DNA from: Ruegeria sp. HKCCD8929
GTDB taxonomy: Bacteria; Pseudomonadota; Alphaproteobacteria; Rhodobacterales; Rhodobacteraceae
Direction: 5' to 3'
Assembly (NCBI RefSeq): GCF_013031405.1
Contig: NZ_WPZY01000007.1
Coordinates: forward strand, 1-64,000
DNA length: 64,000 bases
Position numbers and translations under genes: made by a program. The notes beneath the pieces were generated by a model. It was not told the origin of the DNA, searched no databases, and saw nothing but the letters and a program-made list of their open reading frames with translations. Below, one piece after another: positions 8,129 to 16,942 of the stretch. The number at the start of each line of letters is the position of its first letter. Within the stretch, counting starts at the first letter, position 1.

Positions 8129-9811
8129 CTAGAACAGTTGCAAATCCTTTACGCCGCACTGGATTTCGGCGAAGTTCGGCATGTTCTGAATCGCCACGGG
8201 TGCCGGTGCCGCGCCCGGTATCGCCACTGTCGGTTTCGCCGCCGCCTTGCCAAAGGCTGGTCGCTCCAACTCCCCTCGGATATCGAGCAGCAGCGTTTTG
8301 TGATCCGGCATCGTTTTGAGTATCTGGGCGAGGTCCACTTTCGCACCCTTCCACCACTGGAACCAAATCGGTTTCTTCAACGGCCGCAGACGATCGCGGA
8401 TGCCAGTACCATATCCCGTATCATAGACCTGTTTGCCCAAAAGAACCGTCTGGTAAACGCGAAAGTTAAATAGCGTTGCGAACTCGATATCGTGTTCGAT
8501 TGGCAGGCGGTTCTGCCAAAGATCCAGGTTCTCGGCCAACCGGTCCGGCAACTTCATCTCTGTACGCGCGTCGATCCAATATTGATCATCCGTGCGGTTG
8601 CCCAATCGATAGTGCAGACAGATGAAATCCAAGACCTCGTTATAGAGTTTATCCATCTGCCGGTTATAACTGTCCCTCAACGACGGCTCGATGTCTCGCG
8701 TCGGCAAGTGCTCGGCGAACCAGCGTATTGCATGGTCAATCATATGGATCGCGGTACTCTCAAGCGGCTCAATAAACCCGCCGGACAGACCGATCGCCAA
8801 ACAGTTCTTGACCCAGGCATTGCGCACGCGCCCAACACGCATCGGGATCACGCGCGGCGTCAGGCCCTTGCCGCTGTCACCCAGCCATTCGAGGTATTCA
8901 TCCGCCGCCTGATCATCGGTACGATGCGCGGACGAGTACACATATCCAGTGCCCACACGGTTGTAGAGCGGCACCCGCCATGTCCAACCTGCGCCAAGTG
9001 CGGTAGACCGTGTGACGCTTTCGATCTTGTCTGGATCGGGATGCTCGACCTGCAACGCCATGGCGCGATCGTTTGGCAAATAATCCGAGTAATCCAGAAA
9101 CGGCTCGCCAAGTGCCTGGTTGATGATCAGTCCGCGGAACCCGGTGCAATCTACGACCATCTCGATGTCATGACGGCCTTTACGCTCCAACATCAGATGG
9201 CTGACGTTGCCCTGTTCATCCAGCTCAACCGATTGCACCTCATCCTGGATGTGTTCCACACCGCGTTTCGTGCAAACCTTGGTGAGCATACCTGCGAATT
9301 TCACAGCGTCCAGGTGATAGGCATAGCCAAAGCGCTGCTCGAATTCGGGCTGACCCAATTGCCGCGCGCCTTTGCACAGGCGGGCCAGATCATCGTGTGG
9401 CGAGATGGATTGGGTAAAATCCCGATCCCCATTGCCAAAGCGCAAGAAATACTCGGCAGCCTCCAAGCCCTCCAACAACTGGCCATGGGCAAAGGGGTTG
9501 ACGTAATCAATGCGATTTCCCTTGGCGTCCTTGTTCCAATTGCAGAACTTCACACCCAGTTTGAATGACGCGTTGGTCTCGCGGAAAAAATCCCGTTCTG
9601 AAATGCCTGCCTGACGGAGCGTGACCGGCATGCGCGGCACCGTGGCCTCGCCAACACCCACGGTCGCGATATTGGGGCTCTCGATCAGGCAGATGCGCGG
9701 GCGATCCCTTTGCGCTGACGTGCGAGAAAACACCATTTCCAGGATCAGCGCGGTCATCCAACCCGCCGTGCCACCACCCACGATGGTGATTTTGCGCAAA
9801 CGATTATTCAT
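8129..9811 (-). CDS. Flavin-dependent tryptophan-halogenase family protein
   Basis: A 560-residue protein of the FADH2-dependent halogenase family (PrnA/RebH fold). FAD-binding GGGTAGW lies at residues 12-18 and GVGEATVP at 52-59. The catalytic lysine is K88 in VKFCNW (K79 in PrnA). The W-x-W-x-[IV]-P motif is WTWRVP (276-281), and the catalytic glutamate is E351 in FIEPLEST. All key residues are therefore present, so chlorination or bromination of an indole or related group is plausible. No flavin reductase or natural-product genes are adjacent, so the substrate is unknown. The C-terminus (after ~510) is Ala/Pro-rich and diverges. It is bracketed by a paralogous gene end on each side, which suggests insertion. 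Confidence 0.9.
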   Translation of the reverse strand: MNNRLRKITIVGGGTAGWMTALILEMVFSRTSAQRDRPRICLIESPNIATVGVGEATVPRMPVTLRQAGISERDFFRETNASFKLGVKFCNWNKDAKGNRIDYVNPFAHGQLLEGLEAAEYFLRFGNGDRDFTQSISPHDDLARLCKGARQLGQPEFEQRFGYAYHLDAVKFAGMLTKVCTKRGVEHIQDEVQSVELDEQGNVSHLMLERKGRHDIEMVVDCTGFRGLIINQALGEPFLDYSDYLPNDRAMALQVEHPDPDKIESVTRSTALGAGWTWRVPLYNRVGTGYVYSSAHRTDDQAADEYLEWLGDSGKGLTPRVIPMRVGRVRNAWVKNCLAIGLSGGFIEPLESTAIHMIDHAIRWFAEHLPTRDIEPSLRDSYNRQMDKLYNEVLDFICLHYRLGNRTDDQYWIDARTEMKLPDRLAENLDLWQNRLPIEHDIEFATLFNFRVYQTVLLGKQVYDTGYGTGIRDRLRPLKKPIWFQWWKGAKVDLAQILKTMPDHKTLLLDIRGELERPAFGKAAAKPTVAIPGAAPAPVAIQNMPNFAEIQCGVKDLQLF

Positions 9812-10122
9812 GTATTTCTGTCCCTGTTGGCTCGGGGGATTATATTGCTGCTTCCCCTTTTTAGATTTTGGGGTTTGTTTAGCAGCTTTCCCTTTTTGGC
9901 TTGAGGAGAACTATAACAGCTTTCCTGCGTCCAGCTAGAGCCTAAGACGCCCCAAGTCTGCATGCCCAACCGGCCCCGCGACCGACAGTGACGGACCCTT
10001 CGCCGCCGGGCTCCACACAAAACGCGAGGCATTCGAAGCAAACCCTGCCGCGGATCTTCCTCGGCACGGTGGCTCCCACGCGACAAGCTGGCATCAGGGT
10101 AAGCGCGAATGCCAAGCGTGTG
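9812..10122. promoter_or_regulatory. Halogenase upstream region with three imperfect direct repeats
   Basis: Noncoding, and A/T-rich next to the halogenase. On the plus strand three related blocks occur at 9841-9862 (TATATTGCTGCTTCCCCTTT...), 9878-9897 (TTTAGCAGCTTTCCCTTTTT) and 9911-9925 (CTATAACAGCTTTCC), spaced 33-37 bases apart. They share a core resembling GCAGCTTTCCC and could be regulator sites in front of the halogenase, whose ATG is at 9811. From about 9930 to 10122 I see no gene, repeat or clear promoter. Confidence 0.45.
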
Positions 10123-10638
10123 TCAGATTTCTTCGCCTTTCTTCAGAAGTTCTTCGATCAGAGCGCGCTGCAGATCATGGCTGTCGCCCCCTCCGAATTC
10201 CGCCGCACCACCGGTGTACAAGGTGCCGTAGGTCTTGGCGATGTTCACGGTCTGGGCCAGACCCGAGATCAACTGGTCCTTGTCCAGTCGAGACAAGGGG
10301 TGGATGAACGCAGCCCATAAGGTACCATTGGCGATCGCGTATCGCGCATCCAGCGTACTGTCGAAATTCGCCTGCATCATGCGTTGCAGGTCCTCGGGCG
10401 ACAAATCTGCGGCGCTGCCGATTGCCACCATCGCCCGCATTCGGTCCGCAGCGGTGTCTGTGACAACCAGCACCGTCACGTCCGCGACCGTCAACTCAAA
10501 CCCCGGCCCAAGCGGTTGCGCCTCGGGGTCAAGTGCAAAAATGATGTTGCCCAGCCGTTCATAGGTCATCGGCGGCTCGGCTTCCTGCGCCGAACAAAGG
10601 CTGGCGAGCAGGGTCAGGACAAGGGCAAGTCGGATCAT
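10123..10638 (-). CDS. Secreted protein of unknown function
   Basis: A 171-residue protein with a signal peptide (MIRLALVLTLLASLCSA, cleavage near residue 17) and no further membrane segment, so it is predicted periplasmic. The mature part is mixed alpha/beta with a TVADVTVLVVTDTAADRMRAMV segment and no motif I recognise. The start at 10638 is chosen for the signal peptide; the open frame extends further upstream without support. Its 3' end exists a second time as a frameshifted remnant at 7836-7982, indicating duplication. It is divergent from the YHS gene across 226 bases. Confidence 0.75.
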   Translation of the reverse strand: MIRLALVLTLLASLCSAQEAEPPMTYERLGNIIFALDPEAQPLGPGFELTVADVTVLVVTDTAADRMRAMVAIGSAADLSPEDLQRMMQANFDSTLDARYAIANGTLWAAFIHPLSRLDKDQLISGLAQTVNIAKTYGTLYTGGAAEFGGGDSHDLQRALIEELLKKGEEI

Positions 10639-10864
10639 CGGCACGGCTCCCGGGTGGTGATCCCGCCAGCCTAGGATGCCAGCCACGCTCAGGCGATACA
10701 CAGCTTGGTGAGCCAGCCCGTTTTGCCGTTCCCCCGCCGCTTTGAACGATCTGCAAGAAACTCTGGCGGATCGGCGATAACGCCCCCGGCCACCCCCTCC
10801 TACCTTGAGCGCATCGGGCCAGCAACGGTCCCGTCCTGAAACCCAGATTTGAAGAGGAAACCCG

Positions 10865-11344
10865 ATGAAGTCCTTCGTTCTTACCGCCCTGATCGCCGCG
10901 CTGCCATTGGCCGCCGCGCCCGCCTTTGCCGCTGACGAGATCAACGTCTCGAACGGCATCTCCGCCGCCGGAGCGCCCTTGGCCGCCCATGGGGTGGATC
11001 TGGTCGCGCTGGTCAACAACGGCAACCCGGTCGAAGGGTTTGCCAACTACTCGTCCACCTATGACGGCGCGTCCTACTACTTTGCCTCGGAAGACAATCA
11101 GAAAGCGTTCGAGGCCAATCCGGCGGCCTACCTGCCCCAGCATGGCGGCTTCTGCTCGTACGGGGTGTCGGTGGGCAAGAAGTTCGACGGCGATCCGGAT
11201 CAGTATGTGCTGGCCGACGGCAAGCTCTTTCTATTCCTGAACGCGGCCACCCGGTCTGCCTTTCTTGAGGACCTGACCGGCACAGCGAAAACCGCCGACG
11301 ATCAGTGGGCCAAGATCAAGCACATCGCCGTCGGCGAACTGTAA
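10865..11344 (+). CDS. Secreted YHS-domain-like protein
   Basis: A 159-residue protein with a clear Sec signal peptide cleaved after PAFA (residue ~22). The mature part contains a YHS-type segment: YYFASEDNQKAFEANPAAYLP, then HGGFCSYGVSVGKKFDGDP with one cysteine. YHS domains are small metal- or copper-associated modules. Related secreted proteins with this exact arrangement are common in marine proteobacteria but uncharacterised. A good ribosome site (GAGGAAA) precedes the ATG. It converges with cmk, and a shared hairpin lies between them. Confidence 0.82.
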   Translation: MKSFVLTALIAALPLAAAPAFAADEINVSNGISAAGAPLAAHGVDLVALVNNGNPVEGFANYSSTYDGASYYFASEDNQKAFEANPAAYLPQHGGFCSYGVSVGKKFDGDPDQYVLADGKLFLFLNAATRSAFLEDLTGTAKTADDQWAKIKHIAVGEL

Positions 11345-11387
11345 GGTCCACCAAGTTGTCGGGGTGAGGCTCCAGGCCCGGCAACCA

Positions 11388-11413
11388 CCCGCGAAAGATT
11401 ACCCTTTCGCGGG
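11388..11413. terminator. Convergent hairpin at the end of the YHS gene and cmk
   Basis: A perfect 10-base-pair stem, CCCGCGAAAG with CTTTCGCGGG, has a 6-base loop that contains the cmk stop codon. On the plus strand it is followed by CATCTTTGCTT, a weak T run. It could terminate the YHS transcript, and it overlaps the last codons of cmk. Confidence 0.55.
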
Positions 11414-12019
11414 CATCTTTGCTTCGACGGCGGCAATGGCGGCGGCCAGCGCCGACTCGATGCTCAGGTCTGACGTGTCGAGCAAGACCGCATCCTCGGC
11501 TGGCTTCAACGGCGCCTCGCTGCGATCCATGTCCCGCGCGTCGCGCTCCCTGACATCGGCCAGCACCTGCGCGCGGTCCACATCCCCGCCTCTGGCACTG
11601 AGTTCCAGATAGCGCCGCTCGGCCCGCACCTCGGCACTGGCCGTCACGAACAGCTTCACCTCGGCCTCGGGGCAGATCACTGTCCCGATATCGCGCCCGT
11701 CCAGAACCGCCCCGCCCGAGCGCCGCGCAAAGGCGCGCTGGAAATCCACCAACGCCGCGCGGACCTCGGCGATCACCGCCACTTTCGACGCCGCCTGCGC
11801 CACGTCCGCCGAGCGCAGATCCTCGCGCTCCAGATCCTCCGGCATCAATGCCCGAGCCGCATCGACCGGCTGTTCGCCATCCAGCATCCGGCGGCCCACC
11901 ACCCGGTAAAGCAGGCCGGTATCCAGATGCGCCAGCCCGAAATGCGCGGCGACCCCTTTCGAGATCGTACCCTTCCCTGCCGCTGCCGGGCCGTCGATGG
12001 CTACGGTAAATCTCATCAT
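11399..12019 (-). CDS. cmk: Cytidylate kinase
   Basis: Cmk phosphorylates CMP and dCMP with ATP. The 206-residue protein has the P-loop GPAAAGKGT (residues ~10-18), the CMP-binding [13 protein letters not shown] segment and the [16 protein letters not shown] motif, all diagnostic. Two consecutive ATGs begin the frame; the second, at 12016, has better spacing from the upstream GGAG. It belongs to the aroA-cmk-rpsA block, but aroA is separated by an oppositely oriented radical SAM gene and rpsA by a 5.7-kb insertion. Confidence 0.97.
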   Translation of the reverse strand: MMRFTVAIDGPAAAGKGTISKGVAAHFGLAHLDTGLLYRVVGRRMLDGEQPVDAARALMPEDLEREDLRSADVAQAASKVAVIAEVRAALVDFQRAFARRSGGAVLDGRDIGTVICPEAEVKLFVTASAEVRAERRYLELSARGGDVDRAQVLADVRERDARDMDRSEAPLKPAEDAVLLDTSDLSIESALAAAIAAVEAKMPAKG

Positions 12020-12081
12020 CTTCTCCGGAAAATCTGCACGGGTAAGGCCTTAGCAACAGGGTGAACGGAAAGGAACCGAAA

Positions 12082-13584
12082 ATGCGACTTACCCTGCTGC
12101 ACCCACCTCACACCGCGATCGGAAGCCGAATCCCGAAAGAGAACCTGCCCCCGTTTGGCCTGCTCTGTATCGGCGGACCACTGATCGATGCCGGGCATCA
12201 GGTCTCACTGGTCAACGCAGATCTCGGTCCGATGCGTTTGGCGGAATGCATCGACGCTGTTCTTGAAACCGATCCGGACGCGATCCTGATCGGCCATTCC
12301 GGATCAAGCTCTGCCCACCCGACCGCTCTTGAACTCTCCGTCATGATCCGAGCCGTCAGACCCCGGGTGAAGATCATCTATGGCGGCGTCTACCCCACCT
12401 ATCATTGGAAAGACGTGCTGCAGGAGAGTGATGCCATCGACATCATCATCCGAGGTGAGGGCGAGGCCACAACACCGGCTGTCATCGCAGCGCTGGAAAC
12501 CGCGAGCGATCTCTCGGCAATCCCCGGCATCGCCTACCGCGACGACACAGGCCAAATCCGCGCGACCGCGCCCGCGCCGGTTCTCACCGATCTGGATGCG
12601 CACAGGGTCGGGTGGGAACTGATCGATTTCGACGACTATTCCTATTGGGGCGGGCTGAAATCGGTGATCCTGCAGTTTTCACGCGGCTGTCCGCATCTGT
12701 GCAACTACTGCGGTCAGCGCGGTTTCTGGACCCGCTGGCGACATCGCGATCCGGTGAAACTGGCCCGCGAAATCGCCTGGCTGGTGCGTGAACAAGGCGT
12801 CGAACTGGTCAATCTTGCCGACGAAAACCCCACATCCTCTCGCCGCAAATGGAAAGCCTTTCTTGAGGCGCTGATTGAAGAGAACGTCAAGGTCACGCTG
12901 ATCGGATCGACCCGCGCCGATGACATCGTGCGCGATGCGGACCTGCTGCCGCTCTACAAGAAGGCTGGTGTTCTGCGGTTCCTGCTTGGGCTGGAAAGCA
13001 CGGATGAAGCAACGCTGCGAAAGATCCGGAAAGGCGGAACCACGACCAAGGACCAGCAGGCCATTCGGCTGCTGCGAAACCACGGCATGATCGGGCTATG
13101 CACATTCGCCGTCGGGTTTGCGGACGAACGCGACCGGGATTTTCTGAAGATCCTGCGCCAGCTCATCCGTTACGATCCAGATCAGATCATGTCGATCTAC
13201 GCGACCCCTCACCGCTGGACCCCGTTCTTCGGAACGGTGCGCGATCGTCAGGTCATTCAGCCCGACCTGCGCCGCTGGGACTACAAGCATCAGGTCGTCG
13301 AAACACCGCATATTCCGGCATGGAGGGTCTTTTTCTGGGTGAAATCAATTGAGGTCGCAGTGACCCTGCGTCCCCGCAACATCTGGCGGCAACTGACCCG
13401 GACCGACCCGGACCTGAGGCATGCCATGCGCTGGGACAGCCGCATGGGCCGCCGGGTAATCCTGCATGAGGTCTGGCAGTTTCTATTTCGGACCCGCCGC
13501 AGCAGATCGGGCACCGTAGCAGAGTTCTTGGGCGGAGCCGAACAACTGCCTGAAAATGCGATGGCCCGACAGTCGCACAAATGA
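12082..13584 (+). CDS. B12-binding-domain radical SAM protein, BchE-like
   Basis: A 500-residue protein. Residues 1-150 form a cobalamin-binding-type Rossmann domain lacking the DxHxxG histidine motif. The radical SAM domain follows, with CPHLCNYC (C203, C207, C210) inside a RGC-x-NYCGQRGFWTRWRHRD context that resembles anaerobic Mg-protoporphyrin monomethyl ester cyclase BchE. The C-terminal ~100 residues are basic. No other bacteriochlorophyll genes are present, so BchE activity is doubtful. The family also includes enzymes acting on lipids and antibiotics. The ATG at 12082 has AAGGAA 8 bases upstream and is preferred over a GTG at 12061. Confidence 0.8.
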   Translation: MRLTLLHPPHTAIGSRIPKENLPPFGLLCIGGPLIDAGHQVSLVNADLGPMRLAECIDAVLETDPDAILIGHSGSSSAHPTALELSVMIRAVRPRVKIIYGGVYPTYHWKDVLQESDAIDIIIRGEGEATTPAVIAALETASDLSAIPGIAYRDDTGQIRATAPAPVLTDLDAHRVGWELIDFDDYSYWGGLKSVILQFSRGCPHLCNYCGQRGFWTRWRHRDPVKLAREIAWLVREQGVELVNLADENPTSSRRKWKAFLEALIEENVKVTLIGSTRADDIVRDADLLPLYKKAGVLRFLLGLESTDEATLRKIRKGGTTTKDQQAIRLLRNHGMIGLCTFAVGFADERDRDFLKILRQLIRYDPDQIMSIYATPHRWTPFFGTVRDRQVIQPDLRRWDYKHQVVETPHIPAWRVFFWVKSIEVAVTLRPRNIWRQLTRTDPDLRHAMRWDSRMGRRVILHEVWQFLFRTRRSRSGTVAEFLGGAEQLPENAMARQSHK

Positions 13585-13589
13585 ACCCG

Positions 13590-14936
13590 TCAGTTGCGGA
13601 TCAGTTTCGCGCCCAGACCGGACATCAGCGGCTCGAAGATCGGGAAAGAGGTCGCGATCGGGCCACCATCATCCACCGAAACCGGCGCCTTGGCGCCCAT
13701 TCCCAACACCATGAAGGACATGGCGATCCGGTGGTCCAGAAAGCTCTCGCAGGTGGCGCCACCGGGCACCTGCCCGATGCCCAGCCCCTCGACCGTCCAC
13801 CAGTCATCGCCCTCTTCGACCGTCACACCATTGGCACGCAGGCCGTGGGCCATGGCGTCGATGCGGTCGCTTTCCTTGACGCGCAACTCCTTGACTCCGC
13901 CCATCATCGTGGTGCCGGTCGCATTCGCGGACACCACCGACAGCACCGGGTATTCGTCGATCATCGAGGCCGCACGCTCGGGCGGCACGGTGATGCCCTT
14001 CATGTCGGGCGAATAGCGCGCGCGCAGGTCGGCCACAGGCTCGCCGCCTTCTTCGCGCATGTTCTCAAAGGTCAGATCCGCACCCATCTCCTGCAGCGTG
14101 TAGTAGAGACCGGCCCGGGTCGGGTTGAGACCGATATTCGGCACCAGCACATCCGATCCCGGTGTGATCAAAGCGGCGCAGACCGGAAAGGCGGCGCTGG
14201 ACGGATCGCGCGGCACCGCGATCTCCTGCGGCTTCAACTCAGGACGCCCGGTCAGGGTGATCACCCGACCCTCGTCGGTCTCCTCGACCGTGATCTCGGC
14301 GCCAAAGCCCGCCAGCATCCGCTCCGAGTGATCACGGGTCGCTTCCTTCTCGATCACCACCGTCTGGCCCGGCGCATTGAGCCCCGCCAGGAGGACGGCG
14401 GATTTCACCTGCGCCGAAGGCACCGGCACCTCGTAACGCACCGGCACCGGATCGGCGGCCCCCACGATGGTCATCGGCAGCCGCCCGCCCGTGCGGCCCA
14501 CCGATCGCGTGCCGAACAGCGCCAGCGGATCGGTCACCCGCGCCATCGGGCGCCCGTTCAGGCTCACATCCCCGGTAAAGGTCGCGGAAATCGGAGAGGT
14601 CGCCATCGCCCCCATGATCAGCCGCACGCCCGTACCCGAATTGCCGCAATCGATCACCTGATCCGGCTCGGCAAAGCCGCCGACACCAACTCCATGCACC
14701 GACCAATTGCCACCCCCATGATCGACCACCTCGGCGCCAAAGGCCTGCATCGCCTTGGCCGTGTCCAGCACATCCTCGCCTTCAAGCAGGCCCGAGATCT
14801 TGGTCTCGCCCACCGCCATCGCGCCCAAGATCAGCGACCGGTGCGAGATCGACTTGTCGCCGGGCACCTCCGCCGTGCCGGTCAGCGGGCCACAGGGATG
14901 CGAGGTCATCGGGATGGGCGTGCCGTGTCCGGACAT
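13590..14936 (-). CDS. aroA: 3-phosphoshikimate 1-carboxyvinyltransferase (EPSP synthase)
   Basis: AroA joins phosphoenolpyruvate to shikimate-3-phosphate in aromatic amino-acid synthesis. The 448-residue length fits class II-like alphaproteobacterial enzymes. Visible motifs include the N-terminal [10 protein letters not shown] (shikimate-3-phosphate binding), [12 protein letters not shown] (residues ~95-106) and the C-terminal [13 protein letters not shown] strong AAAGGAG lies 5 bases before the ATG. It normally heads the aroA-cmk-rpsA run; here a convergent radical SAM gene starts right behind it (6 bases between stops), cutting the link to cmk. Confidence 0.97.
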   Translation of the reverse strand: MSGHGTPIPMTSHPCGPLTGTAEVPGDKSISHRSLILGAMAVGETKISGLLEGEDVLDTAKAMQAFGAEVVDHGGGNWSVHGVGVGGFAEPDQVIDCGNSGTGVRLIMGAMATSPISATFTGDVSLNGRPMARVTDPLALFGTRSVGRTGGRLPMTIVGAADPVPVRYEVPVPSAQVKSAVLLAGLNAPGQTVVIEKEATRDHSERMLAGFGAEITVEETDEGRVITLTGRPELKPQEIAVPRDPSSAAFPVCAALITPGSDVLVPNIGLNPTRAGLYYTLQEMGADLTFENMREEGGEPVADLRARYSPDMKGITVPPERAASMIDEYPVLSVVSANATGTTMMGGVKELRVKESDRIDAMAHGLRANGVTVEEGDDWWTVEGLGIGQVPGGATCESFLDHRIAMSFMVLGMGAKAPVSVDDGGPIATSFPIFEPLMSGLGAKLIRN

Positions 14937-15093
14937 GGGGGCTCCTTTTGCGCTATCATCACAGGCCGATTAGCGAATTGACACCACAGGGTCCAGCACC
15001 AAAGCCCCAGCCGCTTCTTCTTGCCTATAAATACGCATATCCCGCCATGCCCACTGGGCACACCGTCAGGCAGAATCACAACAGTCCCGTTGC

Positions 15094-15804
15094 TCAACCG
15101 GCGCGACGGAAGGTCAGATAATGCGGCACGCGCCCCTCGCGCAGAGCTTTCTGCTCGTACCGGGTCGAAATCCAATCATCCCAAGGCGCGCGCCAATCCG
15201 AGGGGCGTTCGGCCAACCACTCGAGCCCGGCCTTTGGCACCTCTTCCAGCGTCTGGCGCACATAATCGGGAATATCCGTCGCCACCCGAAAGATCGCGCC
15301 GGGTTTCAGCACCCGGGCCAGAGGTTCCAGATGCTCGGGCGTCACGAACCGGCGGCGGTGATGGCGTTTTTTGGGCCAGGGGTCTGGATAGAGCAGGAAC
15401 GCGCGCGAGATGCTCTGATCGGGCAGAACATCGAACAGATCGCGCGCATCGCCGGGATGAACCGCCAGATTGCTGACGCCGGCGCGGCGGATCTTGCCCA
15501 GCAGCATGGCGACGCCGTTGATATAGGGCTCGGCGCCGATGATGCCGATATCGGGATTGCTTTCGGCCTGATGCACCAGATGCTCACCGCCTCCGAACCC
15601 AACCTCGAGCCACACGGGCCGCCCCCCGAACAGCCCCTCCAGATCCAGCGGCCTGCGCTCGGGGTTGCTGTCCCAATCGACGGCGCCGGGCGAGAGCGTG
15701 GCCAGATCCTCATCCAGATAGGTCTTCTGGCTCTGTTTCAGGGATTTGCCCTTAACGCGGCCGTAGAAGTTGCGTCGGGGTCTTTGAGGATGGTTGGTGT
15801 TCAT
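15094..15804 (-). CDS. trmB: tRNA (guanine-N7-)-methyltransferase
   Basis: TrmB methylates G46 of tRNA using SAM. The 236-residue protein has the SAM loop EVGFGGGEHLV near residue 70 and the family signature YPDPWPKKRHHRRRF near residue 150. The basic N-terminus (NFYGRVKGKSLKQSQ) is typical of alphaproteobacteria. The start at 15804 (MNTNHPQ) is chosen over a 10-residue extension because family members begin here. It normally follows metK; here a sulfotransferase and a kinase gene separate them. Confidence 0.95.
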   Translation of the reverse strand: MNTNHPQRPRRNFYGRVKGKSLKQSQKTYLDEDLATLSPGAVDWDSNPERRPLDLEGLFGGRPVWLEVGFGGGEHLVHQAESNPDIGIIGAEPYINGVAMLLGKIRRAGVSNLAVHPGDARDLFDVLPDQSISRAFLLYPDPWPKKRHHRRRFVTPEHLEPLARVLKPGAIFRVATDIPDYVRQTLEEVPKAGLEWLAERPSDWRAPWDDWISTRYEQKALREGRVPHYLTFRRAG

Positions 15805-15872
15805 GCGCACGGCCCATAGATGTTTAGGTCTCAAGAGGCAAGCCGGTGTCCTGTTCGATCCCCAAAATACCC

Positions 15873-16679
15873 CTACCGGTCCTGCGAGCTCAACTCATAC
15901 CCCATGTCCTGCAACACGTCGCCGCAGCGGGTCTCGAAAGCCGCAATATCCTCGGGTGACATCTCATCAAGGAATGCCCCGGACACCCCCCGCCGGACGA
16001 ACATCGCATCCTTTGGCCAGACCTTGTTGTCCCAGCCCTGTTTCTTTTCGCGCTTTTGCATCCGGGAAAAGGACGAAGTGGAAATGACCTGCGCCAGCCG
16101 CTCGTCGTCGCAATTTATATCCAAAAATTTGGCGACACGGCGCAGCTGCGGCTGGGGATCGCTCAGAAGGTCTTCGTAGCGCATCGTCAGAATCTCGGCA
16201 CCGTGCGGATTTGTCCTCCAGCTTTTGGTGTGTTCCCACCAGTTCGAGTAGACCTTGTCGGTCTCGCCCATCAAATCGGATATGCCGCCGGTATAGCCCA
16301 GGGCCTTTCGAAAATGCCAATACGAGACAAGCGCGTCCCGCCCATCCCGGACTAGATGAATGACGCGCCGAAATTGAGGCTGCGGCGTGTGATGAGATTT
16401 GAAGGCCATGGTGTCGGACATAACCACGCCCGTACGGTTCTGATGCAGATCCGGAACCAGTGTCTGGATCAGACGATCCGGTGCGTTGGAGCTGTCCACA
16501 CCATATTGCAAGCCGGCGACGAGGCATTGCATCCACGTATTGCCGGATTTCGGCCAGGCAGCGATCACCACATCACTGTCACGAACCGCCTCTGCGTCAA
16601 ACCGCGCCAGCCCGTATTGCCGAAAGGTTCTGGCATCGAGCCGCACCTTTGCCTGCCTCAGCAGCCGTCTTAACCCCAT
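15873..16679 (-). CDS. PAPS-dependent sulfotransferase domain protein
   Basis: A 268-residue cytosolic sulfotransferase (Sulfotransfer_1 fold). The PAPS 5'-phosphosulfate loop is WPKSGNTWMQ (K44, T48), and the 3'-phosphate-binding segment is RVIHLVRDGRDALVSYWHF near residues 126-144. A GWDNKVW-type C-terminal loop is also present. It moves a sulfuryl group onto a hydroxyl or amine; the acceptor is unknown. Similar small enzymes in marine bacteria modify polysaccharides or lipids. It interrupts metK-trmB and appears to have its own upstream region (16680-16942). Confidence 0.88.
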   Translation of the reverse strand: MGLRRLLRQAKVRLDARTFRQYGLARFDAEAVRDSDVVIAAWPKSGNTWMQCLVAGLQYGVDSSNAPDRLIQTLVPDLHQNRTGVVMSDTMAFKSHHTPQPQFRRVIHLVRDGRDALVSYWHFRKALGYTGGISDLMGETDKVYSNWWEHTKSWRTNPHGAEILTMRYEDLLSDPQPQLRRVAKFLDINCDDERLAQVISTSSFSRMQKREKKQGWDNKVWPKDAMFVRRGVSGAFLDEMSPEDIAAFETRCGDVLQDMGYELSSQDR

Positions 16680-16770
16680 GAGTGCCGTTTCCCCTTGTCA
16701 AAATCGCGCTAGCGCATCGCATGGCGCTGAACGCCGGGCAAGAGCTGGGGATTTCAACCAATCTCGTCAA

Positions 16771-16829
16771 GGTAAGATAACTTACCAAGCTTCATTCGGG
16801 CCATTTGCCGCACGCACCCGGCAAATGGC
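16771..16829. promoter_or_regulatory. Two perfect inverted repeats in the sulfotransferase upstream region
   Basis: GGTAAG-ATAA-CTTACC (16771-16786) and an 11-base-pair stem GCCATTTGCCG with its complement (16800-16829, 8-base loop) lie close together in a 263-base gap. The gap separates the kinase stop from the sulfotransferase start. Neither has a T run, so termination is unlikely. The first could be a protein-binding site near the sulfotransferase promoter, and the second a transcript-stabilising hairpin after the kinase gene. Confidence 0.4.
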
Positions 16830-16942
16830 TTGCAGCAATCCGTCCATTGGACCGGAGCACGGCCTCAGAGATTCCCGATATCCTAGAGCGACGGTACGCA
16901 ATACCTGCCAAGAAAACAGGCGATCCTCGCCATATTAGGTCT

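Noticed and set aside
9988..10320. 110-residue open frame upstream of and across the end of the secreted-protein gene
   Set aside because: It overlaps the real gene in antisense and has no ribosome site or recognisable sequence.
14906..15175. 89-residue open frame between trmB and aroA
   Set aside because: It overlaps both genes' ends in another frame; composition is not protein-like.
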